NCBI GenBank assembly: GCA_964017155.1 | Contig: OZ024856.1 | Span: 13,681,625 to 13,745,624, forward strand | Direction of reading: 5' to 3' | Source of the DNA: Oasisia sp. SBJ-2009 | Lineage: Eukaryota > Annelida > Polychaeta > Sabellida > Siboglinidae | Length of the DNA stretch: 64,000 nt | Shown here: positions 1 through 13,800 of the stretch, piece after piece | Layout of the letters: the number at the start of each line of letters is the position of its first letter | Numbering within the stretch: position 1 is the stretch's first letter | The notes under the pieces: generated by a model | The model's input: the letters and a program-made list of their open reading frames with translations, nothing else | Told to the model about the DNA's origin: nothing | Database searches by the model: none | Program-made: the position numbers and the translations under genes

Positions 1-31
<31 letters not shown>

Positions 32-1124
32 ACTTTAGAGGGGTTGGAATCTATGACCCAGCAATAAAAAAGCATTAAATGGAGATTGTGGTCTTTGGAT
101 AAGCGCTACGTAACGATTTTGTTTTTAAAAGTTTGGCATATCGGGCTGTTGATACATTGCAGGCACACACACCATAAGGAAGCAAGAGTTGAGCAAGTTA
201 ATTGGTGGATTTTGTATTATAACTTGATCAATCTAATTTATGTTTACGTGTTGAGCTCACAAACAACGAATCATACCAATACTGTTACTTATTATTAACG
301 TATAAAGGGTTTCAAATAAAATAAACATACTAATGTCTAGAGCGTACACGACAACATTACAAAGCGTGTAAAGGTAGAGTTTTCAAAACGTTCACAGAAG
401 GCATGACGTAGGCTTATGCTCTATGTTATGCACGGCCGCTAAATAAACCAATATTGCGCTATTTATGATTTTTCGAAACTAGATATAATTTAATGCCAAT
501 TTTACTAGAACTTAACCTATCACGTAGCATATATACTAGACAATGACCCAAAAACAATTACATTAAATAATAGCAAAAATTTGCATGAACAAATGTCACC
601 ATAAGTAATTAAGAATACATATGAAATTGGGGTCAATGATCGGACCATCGTGTGCATGCCTTAGAATACAGCTTACACAACTTAGAGATGGCACTGTTGT
701 TGCCAGGAGCGCATTCCGTACCTGACTTCAGCGGAGATGCGCCTGAAGTAGAAACGCCCACCTGAAGCACGTGCTGGGTTCAGCGGGTGTACACCGTACA
801 CTGTACACGCGCACCAGTCAACAACACGGTGTCACCGCTCACGGCCTACGCAATACAACCGTGGGTTACTATGGAAATCGAGTGCGATATTGTTATACAA
901 TTATGTTCGACCGGATGATTGTACACAGAAAACAAATTGGTGCACTCTAATATATACTAGTATTTGCATAATGATCTTTGTTGTTCTAATATTGAGTAAG
1001 ATAATGCACTGCTATTTATATAGCAGTACGTCTTGATATTAAATGTTTACATTAATTATGACGAACTTTTGCTTTAATATCTTTTTAAGCTAATTCAGTA
1101 GTTACGTCATTACATAAATAAATG

Positions 1125-1350
<226 letters not shown>

Positions 1351-1450
1351 ATATATTCTCTCACAAACACGCGCGCGCACACGCACGCACACGCACATAT
1401 TAACGCACACATAAACACATACAAATAGAAATTGCAAAAACAAAGTAGAG

Positions 1451-1453
<3 letters not shown>

Positions 1454-1527
<74 letters not shown>
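1454..1527. repeat. (TA)n microsatellite
   Basis: An almost pure TA run of about 74 bp. A similar short run starts the window at 1-28. Confidence 0.95.
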
Positions 1528-1534
<7 letters not shown>

Positions 1535-2177
1535 TTCATCTGTCCGAAGAGTTGGCAGAGAAATTTGCACTAAGAACACCAATTATCCACATTCCCTAAA
1601 TTTCATTGCACCGCGTTCATGAGCCCAAATGTGGAACATTAGTTTCCCCCGGGGGCTGGCGGGAGGGGGACATGCTGGGTGTTCTTGTGTCTGTCCTACG
1701 ATATCATTAATTGACGTCCGCAACTTTTACAATTTGATTTTATGAGATTACCGACCTGCCTTGCTGACGCGGGGAAATCAAAGCAAACCAACAGCAACAA
1801 TATTTGTAGGACAATAGCAAAATTAAGAAATATTCCTCTGCTGATGGATGGTCCGATAAGGGTATCGGGGTGGGTGGCCAAGAGTGATATCTCATTTTAC
1901 TCGGCTTATCAATTGTCAAGCGCTGTATGAATTACCCGATAACTCAGTAACGTGGCTAAACGCGCCGAGCCAACCATTTCGCTATTCATCAACGCTGTAA
2001 TAATCCGACAAATAACCGTAATAATCGCCTACTTGTAAACGATAAACATTTGTGTGATGGCACGGCAACGCCCCTTCGCTGGGCGAGTCCAAGTGTCAGC
2101 GAAGGGAAGAAACGACTCAGGCTGATGAAGGCTGGCTGACGCCGGCCGACACAGGAAAGGCGCCCAGATAGTTTAAC

Positions 2178-2585
2178 TGGACGGCGCGCCAGCCCACTAG
2201 CGCCGTCGCCATCGCTTCGACCGCGGGGTCGCTTCACCCTAAACGACCCCCGGTGTCGCTTACCGACGGACCCCCTTTTTATTACGACACCCCCCGACAT
2301 TATTAAGGTTTGTTCTCTTATGTATGTTTGAAATATACTATACCTATACAAGTTTGGGACGTGGTACCATCATTCTGTTCAGGATGATATTGGTATGGAT
2401 TCTGGAACAGTTGCTTACATATAAAACTTGTATATGTGTGTGTTCATTCGAAACAATTCTTAAATCGAAACAAGTAATACAAAGAAGGCCAATCACAGGA
2501 AAGCTTTACTATAGTAGCATATCATAGATTTGATGCAGAACAGTTTTATTTCTCACAGAGGTTGACACACGACCGAAATAAGTTA
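2178..2585 (+). repeat. About 400-bp dispersed repeat, copy 1
   Basis: Matches 6645-7048 in the same orientation, from CTAGCGCCGTCGCCATCGCT through CCGGTGTCGCTTACCGACGG to CACACGACCGAAA. No terminal repeats found; class unknown. Confidence 0.8.
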
Positions 2586-4265
2586 CCTACTGGTTTGAAA
2601 ACTGCAAGCATTGTGAATGGTATGGTAAAAATACAAATATTTGATCAAAATGCACTTTTCAGAGAGCAACATTTTCCCTGTTTAATATGTGGAGCGTGTT
2701 GCTTTGGTTGTCAAAGCCGTTTAATCTTGTGAGACCAGATGTTACTATACTTGAACGTCGAATATCATGCAGATGAATTCACATAAATAGGCTACTCTAT
2801 ATACAATATTACTAAATTAAGAAACATTAATGTTTCATTTACTCGAAATACTCTGTAGCTTCGACAGGGCCATGGCTAGGATTTTTTCAAATGGGGCACT
2901 TAGGCACGCTCAGGTTTCCACGCTAAGATGTAGTGAAACTAAAGAGGAAACATTAAAGAATACACGCAGTGGGTGTCTGGCATCTTGGAAACAATTAGAC
3001 TTATAGTAACCTACACCCAACAGCGGCGATTAACAATAGTAAACGTATTCTATGGGCGGCATACAGTCCTGTGCACATGTTTATCCTATTATATTAAGTA
3101 AATGCTCATATCTCACTGTGGTCAACGCATTTTATCTATGTGTCTCGTGATCTACGCGTTGTGTCTCACATACACGCGAGGTCGCACGCGCACGCTCGCA
3201 CGCACGCACGCACGCACGTACGCACGCATGCAGAGGCTTTTATACAGGCGCGCGCGTAAACACGCACGCACGCACACACGCACGGACGTACACCCACACA
3301 TTTACATCCATACCAATTGTTCGTAATGTCATAGGTCGGTAAAACCCATGACATTAAGAATCTACGCTATAATGGTTTTATCGACCAAGGTGTGTGCTAT
3401 GCCAATTTGCCGCCCTGTTGACACTTCTTAAGCACACTCATAACATTCGCACATCCATCATGTACCCTGTTGCCTAGCAACACGGTTAGTCAAGCTTTAA
3501 AAATGGATGCCGAAAGCGTAGAGCGTCCGGACATTTGGTCGTATGCATATTTTATTGCAATTCTGGCCACAAGTGTTTTGTTATAACAGATATATGAAAA
3601 AGTTGTTGCTGATTACGGTTATTTGACCTTGTTTTACATTACTAAAGCAGCTTCACATCGACTAGATATCCAAGCAACATGGCATACATTGTCGTATTAA
3701 AACAAACTTTACCTGAAGTTTCTGTCTTAACAATAACGTTTTGGGCCGGAATAAAACAAAATTACAACAGTACGCTCCACATGTTTGGCATCCATTTTGA
3801 AAGCTTAACGGGCCCTTTGTTACGCAACAGATCACGGGTGAGCCAACTGGCACACTATGTCAGATGTGAAAAGGCAGGTAGACGCAAATAAACAGCTATA
3901 ATTAGCTGCTTCTATGTTATAATGCATAGTCAATTGGCAAATTAGAGGAAAATCGTCAAAGGAAGCGACGTGTGTGTGACTGAAGAACAAAAATTCCGTT
4001 TTTAATATGTTTTTAAACGGACAATATTTTTTTTGAATCTTGAATGTTTATGGAAAACGTGACTGGCCTATCATATTTATATATGTAGCGTATGCAGATG
4101 ACTACCTGCAGCCATGGCAGGTTATACATAATTTAAGTTCGTAGGTAATTAACGTAACATAATAGAATGACTAATAACTGAAAACCCAATTTTAAATAAC
4201 AATAAAGCACGATTTCCCCCTTGTTCTGAAAGTGTAATCGCGTGTTTCTGTTGACAAAAATAAAG
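2586..4265. other. No gene seen
   Basis: Unique-looking AT-rich DNA with the CG-rich simple repeat at 3163-3300. No ORF with coding character. Confidence 0.55.
3163..3300. repeat. ACGC/CGCACG-rich simple sequence
   Basis: Imperfect ACGC repeats are split by about 25 bp of other sequence around 3230-3250. Confidence 0.85.
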
Positions 4266-4533
4266 TGCGATGCGATGCGATGCGATGCGATGCGATGCGA
4301 TGCGATGCGATGCGATGCGATGCGATGCGATGCGATGCGATGCGATGCGATGCGATGCGATGCGATGCGATGCGATGCGATGCGATGCGATGCGATGCGA
4401 TGCGATGCGATGCGATGCGATGCGATGCGATGCGATGCGATGCGATGCGATGCGATGCGATGCGATGCGATGCGATGCGATGCGATGCGATGCGATGCGA
4501 TGCGATGCGATGCGATGCGATGCGATGCGATGC
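4266..4533. repeat. (TGCGA)n pentanucleotide microsatellite, about 53 perfect copies
   Basis: The tract is uninterrupted and perfect across about 268 bp, with one CpG per unit. ORFs in all frames (MRCDA, ASHRI repeats) are artefacts. Confidence 0.97.
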
Positions 4534-6644
4534 ATCAACGCAACACTATAGTATCAGCTAAACTGTTGCGTAATACTAAATAAACGCAACACATTCGACA
4601 ACGTCGACTCGCAGCTAGATGTAAATAGCCTAACTCTGGTCTCTGGAATAATGTGAAATCGCGTGTTTCAATTGTTGGATGAAATCACGTGTTTTCGATC
4701 GTAAATTCATGTCTCACTGCATGGCAACACACATTCGACGCATAACGGCGAAACCAAAATTAGCTAATTACAACCACCGCATTATATCAAAGAAATGGAT
4801 ATTGTCGTAGAGACATTGCACGCTATTGTAGAGAGAAATCTATAGTCAAAACGGTTTCCAGTCAAGAACAGCACGGACTCTAGAACAGCTCGAACAAGCC
4901 ACTGAGCTACCTACTTTGAATAGATACATCGGGACTAATGTAGTATTTATTTTGCACTACAACTAGTACATTTCCACGGTAAACAAAGCTCGCACGCCGG
5001 CGCACCCACATGTGCACACCCGCACACACACGCATGATTGGGAAACATTATAATGTTCGCTATGTCCATTGCGTAGGATGCAATTCTTTTTATTTACCCG
5101 CACGCCAATAATGATATCAAGAGGCACTTGCGCATTAAACGTCGTTATAATGGCGTTTTATTAACACATGACCCCACGCGAATGTTTACGCATTAAAACA
5201 CAGATAAGGTTATTTAATGTTTAATAGCGTGATCTATCCGCAACCGTTTAGATAATGCCGCGCCAAGTGTTTACTCGTCACGTGATCTCGGCGAGAAGTT
5301 AAAAGTCGTCTGCTAGCTTTCAAGGCGCGCATTAGAGTCGGAGAAAAACACCAGCAGACGTTTATAAACAGACGCCCTCGTCTGCGCAGTGTCACGCCAA
5401 CTAAACCCATTTGCCTTTGAGGCGTGTTTATTCGATATATACGAGTGTGCACTATTTAAAACGGGTCAATCGACATGTTGAAAACAATCGTCGAGTTCGC
5501 CATTAATATTCGGAGATCGTGCCTTCTAAGTGTCGGACGGTTGAGCCGATAAGGAGGGGTCGTGTTACTCCTCTGTTATATAGAGTGGGCAATAAAGGGG
5601 TGTATACAGACACACGACAACTGAAATTGAACCGACGGAACAGTGATTCTGTTTAATCTGAAACGTATTAACTTCGTTTAAGGACTGGGTCAACAAGTCG
5701 CTGTTTAAAGCAGCTAACTGAAAAAATAAGTACGTAGGCCTACTTATAAATTAATGTTGCCATAAAATGATGAAGTATTGTTATATAAATGCAATTTAAA
5801 ACTGTACAACATGAAACGTTACGTCAACAACAAATAACCTTAGTTTTATTGCAGTACTTAAACTCTGGTTTTGTAATTTACCTCCATGTTCCCATTGCCA
5901 AACAATTAATAACATCTGCCATTTCCCAAACGAATCGACTAATTTGCCGGGTATGTGCTGTGTAGTGTACATATGACGGTCGGAATGCTAACTTTCTGAA
6001 CAATAGGTTGTGTATGCAGAGAGGATCTACTGGCCTACAAATTTTTTCACTAATCTTCTATTCTAGATACGTCCGATTTGCACATTTACGAGCCAGACAG
6101 TTATGTTTTGTTAACTATTTGTGTCAAAAATTAGTATCCACAATGCAATATTAGTAAGGGGAAAAGGCTATTGGGAAAAGGGAGTTAACTGCGATAAATC
6201 TTTTTTCACAATAACAAATAAATGCTAACGTTTGTTGTACGGTTACGCTTTCATGAGTTTTAAACGTTAATAACATGAAAGGAAAGGAAAATCGATCATA
6301 CATTCAGTGACATAGTTGCATATAGCACAATTATCTTTACGATGATAATTATAGAAAATCGTGACAAGTTTTCGTATATTTAATATATTAACTCCTCAAT
6401 AGACCCATTAGATAACACACCAATACTAAGCTCGATACATGCAAAACTTACGGAGATGTGTGCTCACAAACATACACACATATACAGAGAAAGAATGTTT
6501 TATAATAAAGATGAACGTTTCAGTGGTGTTAGTGCTTCGGGATCAGCGATACTTTCGATTGGTAGCGACACCTGGGGAATACACGACAATTGACACCATT
6601 GCATGGCGCCATCTTGTGTGTATATTATAAAGACGCTACTAAAC
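4534..6644. other. No gene seen
   Basis: The longest ORF here (5234-5452, minus, 72 residues) has no recognisable motif. CAGCAGACGTTTATAAACAGACG-like palindromic stretches occur near 5350. Confidence 0.5.
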
Positions 6645-7048
6645 GCGCGCCAGCCTACTAGCGCCGTCGCCATCGCTTAGACAGCGGGGTCGCTTCACCC
6701 CAAACGACCCCCGGTGTCGCTTACCGACGGACCCCCTTTTTATTACCACCCCCTACATTATTAAGGTTTTTATTCTTATGTCTATTTGAAATAAACTATA
6801 CATATACAAGCATGCAACGTGATACCATTAGTCTGTTCACGATGATATTGGTATGGATTCTGGAACAGTTGCTTATACATATAAATTGTATGTTTGTTAA
6901 TTCGACACAATTCTCAAATCGACAGAAGTAATACAAAGAAGGCCACTCACTTGAAAGCGTTACTCTTAGTAATATATCATAGGTTTTTTTTTTATACAAA
7001 ACAGTTTTATTTCTCGCAAATGTTGACGGCCACACGACCGAAACAAGT
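6645..7048 (+). repeat. About 400-bp dispersed repeat, copy 2
   Basis: Partner of 2178-2585, with the same order of segments and scattered substitutions and small indels. Confidence 0.8.
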
Positions 7049-7419
7049 ACTTCGTGTCCGGATCAACACGGTTACCTGGCGAAATTATTCAACGCATAGG
7101 GCCGGTGTCGTTCACGGTCTCACCTTCCAATGCAATAGCCGAGTCGCGCGTCGCCAACAAGATATCTACAGAGCCGCGAGGCAGCCAGCCTGTGTGTAAA
7201 TGACAGCGACTTACAACCAGACTGTAGCCACATAATTATTTCATAGATGGGCTGAATGGTTTATTTCAGGTGTATATGGGAGATTGCAAATGCCTAAAAC
7301 CATTACCAAATCATTACACCCAATCACTTCGACCAGACATGGACAAAATAAGCACGAGTCATGAGTCATGACGTAGCGTTTGGCTTGTACAACGTAAGCG
7401 TCGATACAGGTAATTACCC

Positions 7420-8020
7420 TGCTAAATGTATTACACTTTACTATGGAAAAAACTTGATAAACCCATAATAAATCATGCCAAATTTTACTAAGCCATAGTG
7501 TATTATATTTCCCATGCTTTCACCATATTAAATAGTAGTAAAACCTTATTAATATATAATTAACCATAATATACTACGTCTACGTCTACGAGTACGGCGT
7601 TATTGACTATTGTATCTTCACCATGGCATAGTAAGATGTAGTAAACCATGATAAACTATAATAAAGCCATAGTAAACCCTAGTATACTACTTTTTACCAT
7701 ACTGTCACCATAGTATATATATATATATATATACAATATAAAGGGGAACATTTACCATGGTGTGGTAACATGTGTTCACTGTAGTAAATAATGGTAAAAC
7801 GTGATATATATACCATAATAAAGTGCAGTAAAATGTATGTTAATTACTACATTTGTAATTAATGTAGTAATTACATTACTATAGTAATTATTTATGGTAT
7901 TTATTGTGGTAAACAATTGTAAAATCCAATAGTTACCAAGGTGAAGTACAGTAAAATGTAGTATTTAGTGTAGTAAATAATTGTAAATATATTTACCACG
8001 TTAAATTTTTGTAAAATGTA
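7420..8020. repeat. Degenerate CCATAGTAAA repeat region
   Basis: Variants of TTACCATAGTAAA recur every 10-30 bp in both orientations with an internal TA run (7715-7733). AT-rich cryptic simplicity; no gene. Confidence 0.55.
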
Positions 8021-8988
8021 ATCTGTTTTCTGACTTAATTTTACCTTTAGAAGTGATACTTATGGAAAGTATTCTTTAATGCATATTTAGTTAAGGACTG
8101 GATAATATATCTTAATTTCAGTTATAATGAGTAACTTGTAGCTCATATACCAGATGTTTATTGCTATAAAATTCACATGTTAAACTCACTGATCTATTTT
8201 GAATGTAAACATTTGTTATGGCCCGAGGGACTTCATGTAATGGTTCAATGGACCCCAAGATTAGTGACCCTTGAGCCAGTATATTTGCATCCACTAATTT
8301 GCATATCCAATTAAGCATAACAAACGTCATGAATCTCTGAGAGGACATAAACATTTGAAATAAACCTTTCAACGATAATGGATATGAATCTTGCTACAGG
8401 CTATTTCTTGGTTCCAGTGTCTGTAAACAAATTAAATAACACAGTGTACATGTTAATATTGTTTTATTTCAGCATTTAATATCACCTGATTTTTCAAGTT
8501 AATTCATTGACAATACAAAAACATTTGACAACAATAGACATCCAGCAGAAAGATTATGTTGCATGATAGGTGTGAGATAATATCAACAAACCATCGTTTC
8601 TTGTGCATAATGGTTTCCAAGGTTTAGGGCTATGTGGCTTAGGTGGGGAAAAATAATTTGTGAACTATCCACAAGGGTACAGCATTCAATTGAAACAGAG
8701 AATTTTCAGGTAGATGATAAGACATGTTTGGTAGCAACTGCAAGGATCATGGAGACAAAGCAAAATATATGATTTGTGATACCTTCGGTGCAATGGTATT
8801 ACACTCCACTCGTGTTTGTAATGTCAGCAACTTATGTAATTGTAACAATGTTCTTTGCAGATATATCTTACATGATTTCTTCATAGTTTACTGATCGCCA
8901 TTTGTTTTCGACAGCATTACTTATCATAATTATACTCACAGATACTCCCACAAGGGAGCTGCCTTTAACAACACAAATGATCTGGCTG

Positions 8989-8994
8989 TTTAAT
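8989..8994 (-). promoter_or_regulatory. Candidate TTC13 polyadenylation signal (ATTAAA)
   Basis: TTTAAT on the plus strand reads ATTAAA on the minus strand, about 270 nt after the stop codon. An AATAAA lies further down at 8463-8468. The choice cannot be made without transcript data. Confidence 0.3.
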
Positions 8995-9265
8995 AACATT
9001 TCCGCCTTTTCCTTGTGCATAGATGTTAAGCATAAATCTTATATTGTAGACTTCATTACCAAGATTGACACAAGAATCCTACCAGTATGACACAACAGGA
9101 ATCCGAAGTATGGTGGTGTGATATGCATTGGCGGATGATGCTGTGAAATGGTCTGGTGTTGGGGCAAGGCAGTTGAAAGGACATTGAGAAGAGAGCAAAG
9201 GGCTTAGAGACACAGAAGACTGAAGGTTCTGACTCAGACGGAGATGGTAGTTGTCTAAACAAAGC

Positions 9266-9380
9266 TTAGTTCATTGTACAGATAATAGACTGTGAGTTGA
9301 GATTGAGCAGCTCGAGGACACTGCGTACTGTGGGGAAGGCGTCCTTCACCTTGATCAAGGCCGACAGTGGCTGGTCACTC
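9266..9380 (-). CDS. TTC13: TTC13 exon 24 (stop)
   Basis: Acceptor TTGCAG. It encodes SDQPLSALIKVKDAFPTVRS, then VLELLNLNSQSIICTMN and TAA (9266-9268). The human end is similar (FPTLRSMIEVLN). Confidence 0.93.
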
Positions 9381-10820
9381 CTGCAACAAACACAAACGTA
9401 GTCTTGTTAAACCGACTCCCTGATCAGCTGCATAACTTCACTGAAAAGATAGTCTTGTCTTGCTTAAAAAGCTTAACTTAAAAAGTAGTAATTTAATTAC
9501 AATAGGGTGTAGTGTAGGGCAGCACAGATCCTCTCTTATGGACAAGTAAGTTTCTTAAATTATTTATTCGTAGGACAAGTGATTTGTTGTACAGACAAGT
9601 GAACTTTTGAAGTAGCTTATTTGATGAATTTTGAGCCCTGACAAAAAGTCATGATAAGTCTTAAATTTAATACCACATTGTGTATGCTTTTATATTTCAC
9701 AGCAAGCCTGTGAAAAGTAAATGCTCAATTATTCCTTCAGCATGCTGTTACTTTGTAAGTCAAATGTCTGACTTGTGGTGAACTGGTGGATGACATACCT
9801 TTTAACATTGATCCATTGTTTGAGAACCATGACGAAGGCATCGGGAGCTCCAGACAGCATCGCTTCTATGTCCAACAGCTGCACCGGAATCAAACAAACA
9901 AACAAACCTAGCTATGTAACTACGTCCATCAAAGACTATTGAAAATCTACCTATTCCGGGCTGTGTATGAAGTGTAGACACCTGTCAGTTTATTTAATTT
10001 GTATTTTATTTTTACCTATTTATTATCTTGTACATGTTTTACATTAATTTTACAAAATGTCATACTCATTATGTTATTATCTATATACCATTTATTTTAA
10101 TAATTTTCTTTAACTAACTTATTTATTTTATTATTTATTAATATTACTTTTTATACATATTTTAGGTATTTATTTACCTTAACAAACTTAACATTATAAT
10201 TCTACAACACATATATACATACTCATGTACAGCGCCTCCGAATGGATATTTCTAGATTTATGGCGCTTTATAAATGTTATTATTATTATCATAACGTCTA
10301 ACATATCAGCTGGGAACTGTTAACATAAAACAGAACTAAAACACAGGCATGTCAAAGTAATGTTATGAAGAGGCATATTTTAGACGCTAAATGACAATAC
10401 AAATATATGTCCCCTACTCAAGAGATGATAGTGGCTCCTTCCTATACAACAAAACATGCACCATTTGATAGTTTCTCTACTGTTTTCACAGTTACATGCT
10501 ACAACCAAAAATATTTACACCTTGCTACCAATACTCCAGCTTCAACTCAGTAGTTTGAAAACATATTCTCTAAAACTAAACAAATCTTTCTGAGTAAACC
10601 AAGTGATATCACAATCATGTGGACTTTAATTATCCATAAGTTATACAATTTATATCACATAATTATTATGCAATTAGTATCATTATTAGCATGATAATTT
10701 TTATGATAGATTAGCTATGTTGTTTTTTGTTTAACCATATACTTTTTATTTTATTATTTTCTATTTTAGCATACTGAGGAATAATAAGTAATGTAACGAC
10801 TGTGTTATTTTATTTTACTG

Positions 10821-10870
<50 letters not shown>

Positions 10871-13800
10871 TAATGTATTATCCATATATATATGTGACGT
10901 GTTCTAACGAAATGGGTTGTATGTCAAAAAAATAAATAATTGAGTTAGTCACACCATTGGAAAGAATATGTATTAATCTTTCCAACGGTGTAAAAATTAT
11001 GGACATATCTCACATACAGCCAAAGTTATTGGATGCTGAACATGCCTAGGGTAGAAAGTTTCAAACGGAGAAAAACGAACTTGAAGTTCGTGGTCAAGTA
11101 AGCACACGGTCGAGTACATTGTCGATATAAAATCGGCCGTTTTGCTTCTATTACGCCATTTCATACATTTGAAATAAACTCCAAAGGCATGCTCGCTGTC
11201 GAGGATATATCATGCTAACTGTGTACTGAAATGATTACAACATAATCCGAGTATTTAACAATGTTTTGTAGCAGCGACCCGATCAATTCCACGTTGTTTA
11301 CGCTAGCGAGAGCGCACTGCGCCTGCGCGGGCAGCTCTAAGCCAATCAGCGGCGTCTAGTGACGTTTATTCACAGACAGGGCATTCGTATTAAGCGCTAT
11401 TATTAGCTTACACTGACGTCAGTGGGAATTTCTACTAAAAGAATCCGAAAGAGGGCACCATGGGCTTTCTTGTAGTACCAAATAGTCCGCCATGCGTTGA
11501 GGGAACCCCGAAGAATATGGCGTTAAACTAGTGCGATTTATCGGTTCTGTTTTACGAAATTCATGCGTGAAATGTTACGTAGTGTGTCTAAAAAGGCTAT
11601 AAAATGTACTAAATATTAATATAAACGAGAAATAAGCATTGCCAATGGACAAAAAAGATACCAAAGTATACTTTGGTGACAAAAAGTCGAAATCGGCGAA
11701 AATCATTGTTGCATGTTTATGCGGTGTTTTCTCGAAATCAAGTTCCCTGACATACGACTCATTTCGTTAGAACACGTCACATATATATATATATGTGTAT
11801 ATATATATATATATATGTGTGTATATATATATATACATATATATACATATATATATATCTATTTTAATAATAATTTATCAACCAATTTTAGCTACTATTT
11901 GTATATTTATGTACCTGAGAGCAATACATACTATTCATTCGGGCTCTATACAAATAAATTGTATTATTATTATTATCATTACTATTACACAAATAAAAGT
12001 GTGTAAAGAGTCTAACCTTCCCAGTGGGAATCTTGCCCTGCACCTCCCAGCCGAGGGAGAGGATGAGACCCATGGCCACGGAGTAGGCCGCCACACTGGA
12101 GCCTCGAGTGAGGGGCATCAGGTTGTAGAAGTAGTACACCAGCGACAGGATCGTGTTGAGGATGTTGTCTATGTCCTGAAACAGACAGCACCTTGAAGCC
12201 GTGTGGGAACATCGACTCGGGAACATGGGTGGAGGAACAAGGATGGTGGAACATGGGTGGAGGAATGTGAACAGAGGTATGTGGATGGAGGAAGTTCTGA
12301 GGAAAATGGACAGAGGAACATGGATAGAGGAATATTAACTGAGGAACATGGGCAGAAGAATATGGACAGAAGAATATGGACTAAGGTACATTGACAGTGG
12401 AATGTGGGTGGAGGAACACGGATAGTGAGCATGGATACAGAGCTGTGGACAATGGAAAATTATGAGATGAACAAGGCTAGAACACGGACACTGGAACATG
12501 GATAGTAAAACAAGACCAGAAGAACATGGACAAAGAAATTGCTGCCCTACCACAATCTTGTTGACGCCAGTCTTGCGTATCTCCTGGTAGAGTTTGTTGA
12601 ACATAAAGTCGAGCTCTGCGTGGTAGGACGTCGTACGTGTCTTTGTTGTTGCCAGGTTTATGGCAAATAGCAGCTTGCCATTTCTATATAGAACAATGGA
12701 AACAACAATTCAACCCAGCTGCAGTTGGCTGTTAAATAACTACTTATTATGGAATATTTACAAAAGTTGTTTTATGCTTTGTAATATATTTGAAAGCAAG
12801 TATTCCAGATTCTAGAGCACAAGTGATATCACAAAGAACACATTTTTGTTGCAATTGCAAACAAGCAAGTTTATTTATTTTATATTGTGTTCTATATTTA
12901 ATTACAGGAGAACATTAATTAGCTTAATAGTACGCAAGCAAGATAAGTTCCAATGTAAATAGTTTATTCTGTTTGTGTGTGTGCGTGCGCGCGTGCGAGA
13001 TAGAGAGGAGAGAGTAAGGGAGGGTGAGGGAAAGAGGGAGGGGTGGCGGGAGGGGGAGAGAGGGGGGAAAGGGAGTGAGAAAGAGAACAAGAAAGTGAGA
13101 CAGTTCATGTGTTTGAGCAGTTTCAAAATACTATGAAATGTGACAACTGGTATACACGACAACGATGATGCACTACAATGGAACAAAGTCTAATTTACTT
13201 TGTACACGTGTCAACTGTCCTTTATACTTACAAGTCGCCTGTGAGACTGAGAATGACCCCTTCATGTCTCACTGTCTTATCCTTCAAGCTTGGTACTTGT
13301 GTCGACACCATGAAACCTTGCCGATTCAACTGACTGTTCTGTCAGCAAAACAGAAGACAACTATATGTCGACGTGGCTGAATGTGTACAGGAAATGAAAC
13401 TGGACAAATCCGCATTGATGTTCTACCTCCAACAATTCTTGTTATTCTCGATTTGTAAAAACAAAAACAGAAATTATGTGCACAAATACTATCGTCATTA
13501 GTTTCTGTATCTATCACAGACGTATAATCTTAGCCCTCAAATGTCCTCAGTTGTAGGTGTCTGGTTATGTTGTTAAACCATCTAGGATTTTATTCTAAGT
13601 ATGTACTTCCTTTTCCATAAATATTTCCTGTTGGCCTAAGGTGTATAACTTGTGTGTTCATTTCCTATCAAGTATAAATCCTTGCCAAAAATACCAGAAC
13701 AATTTACCAGAAAAACATGTGACAGTTTAATCTCCTAACTACCAACACCAGCATATGAAGAACAAGCATCTCATATCGTACCTTTGCGACACTTAAGAGG

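Noticed and set aside
4149..4583. ORFs of MRCDA and ASHRI repeats
   Set aside because: A perfect pentanucleotide repeat is open in many frames; no promoter, splice context or family.
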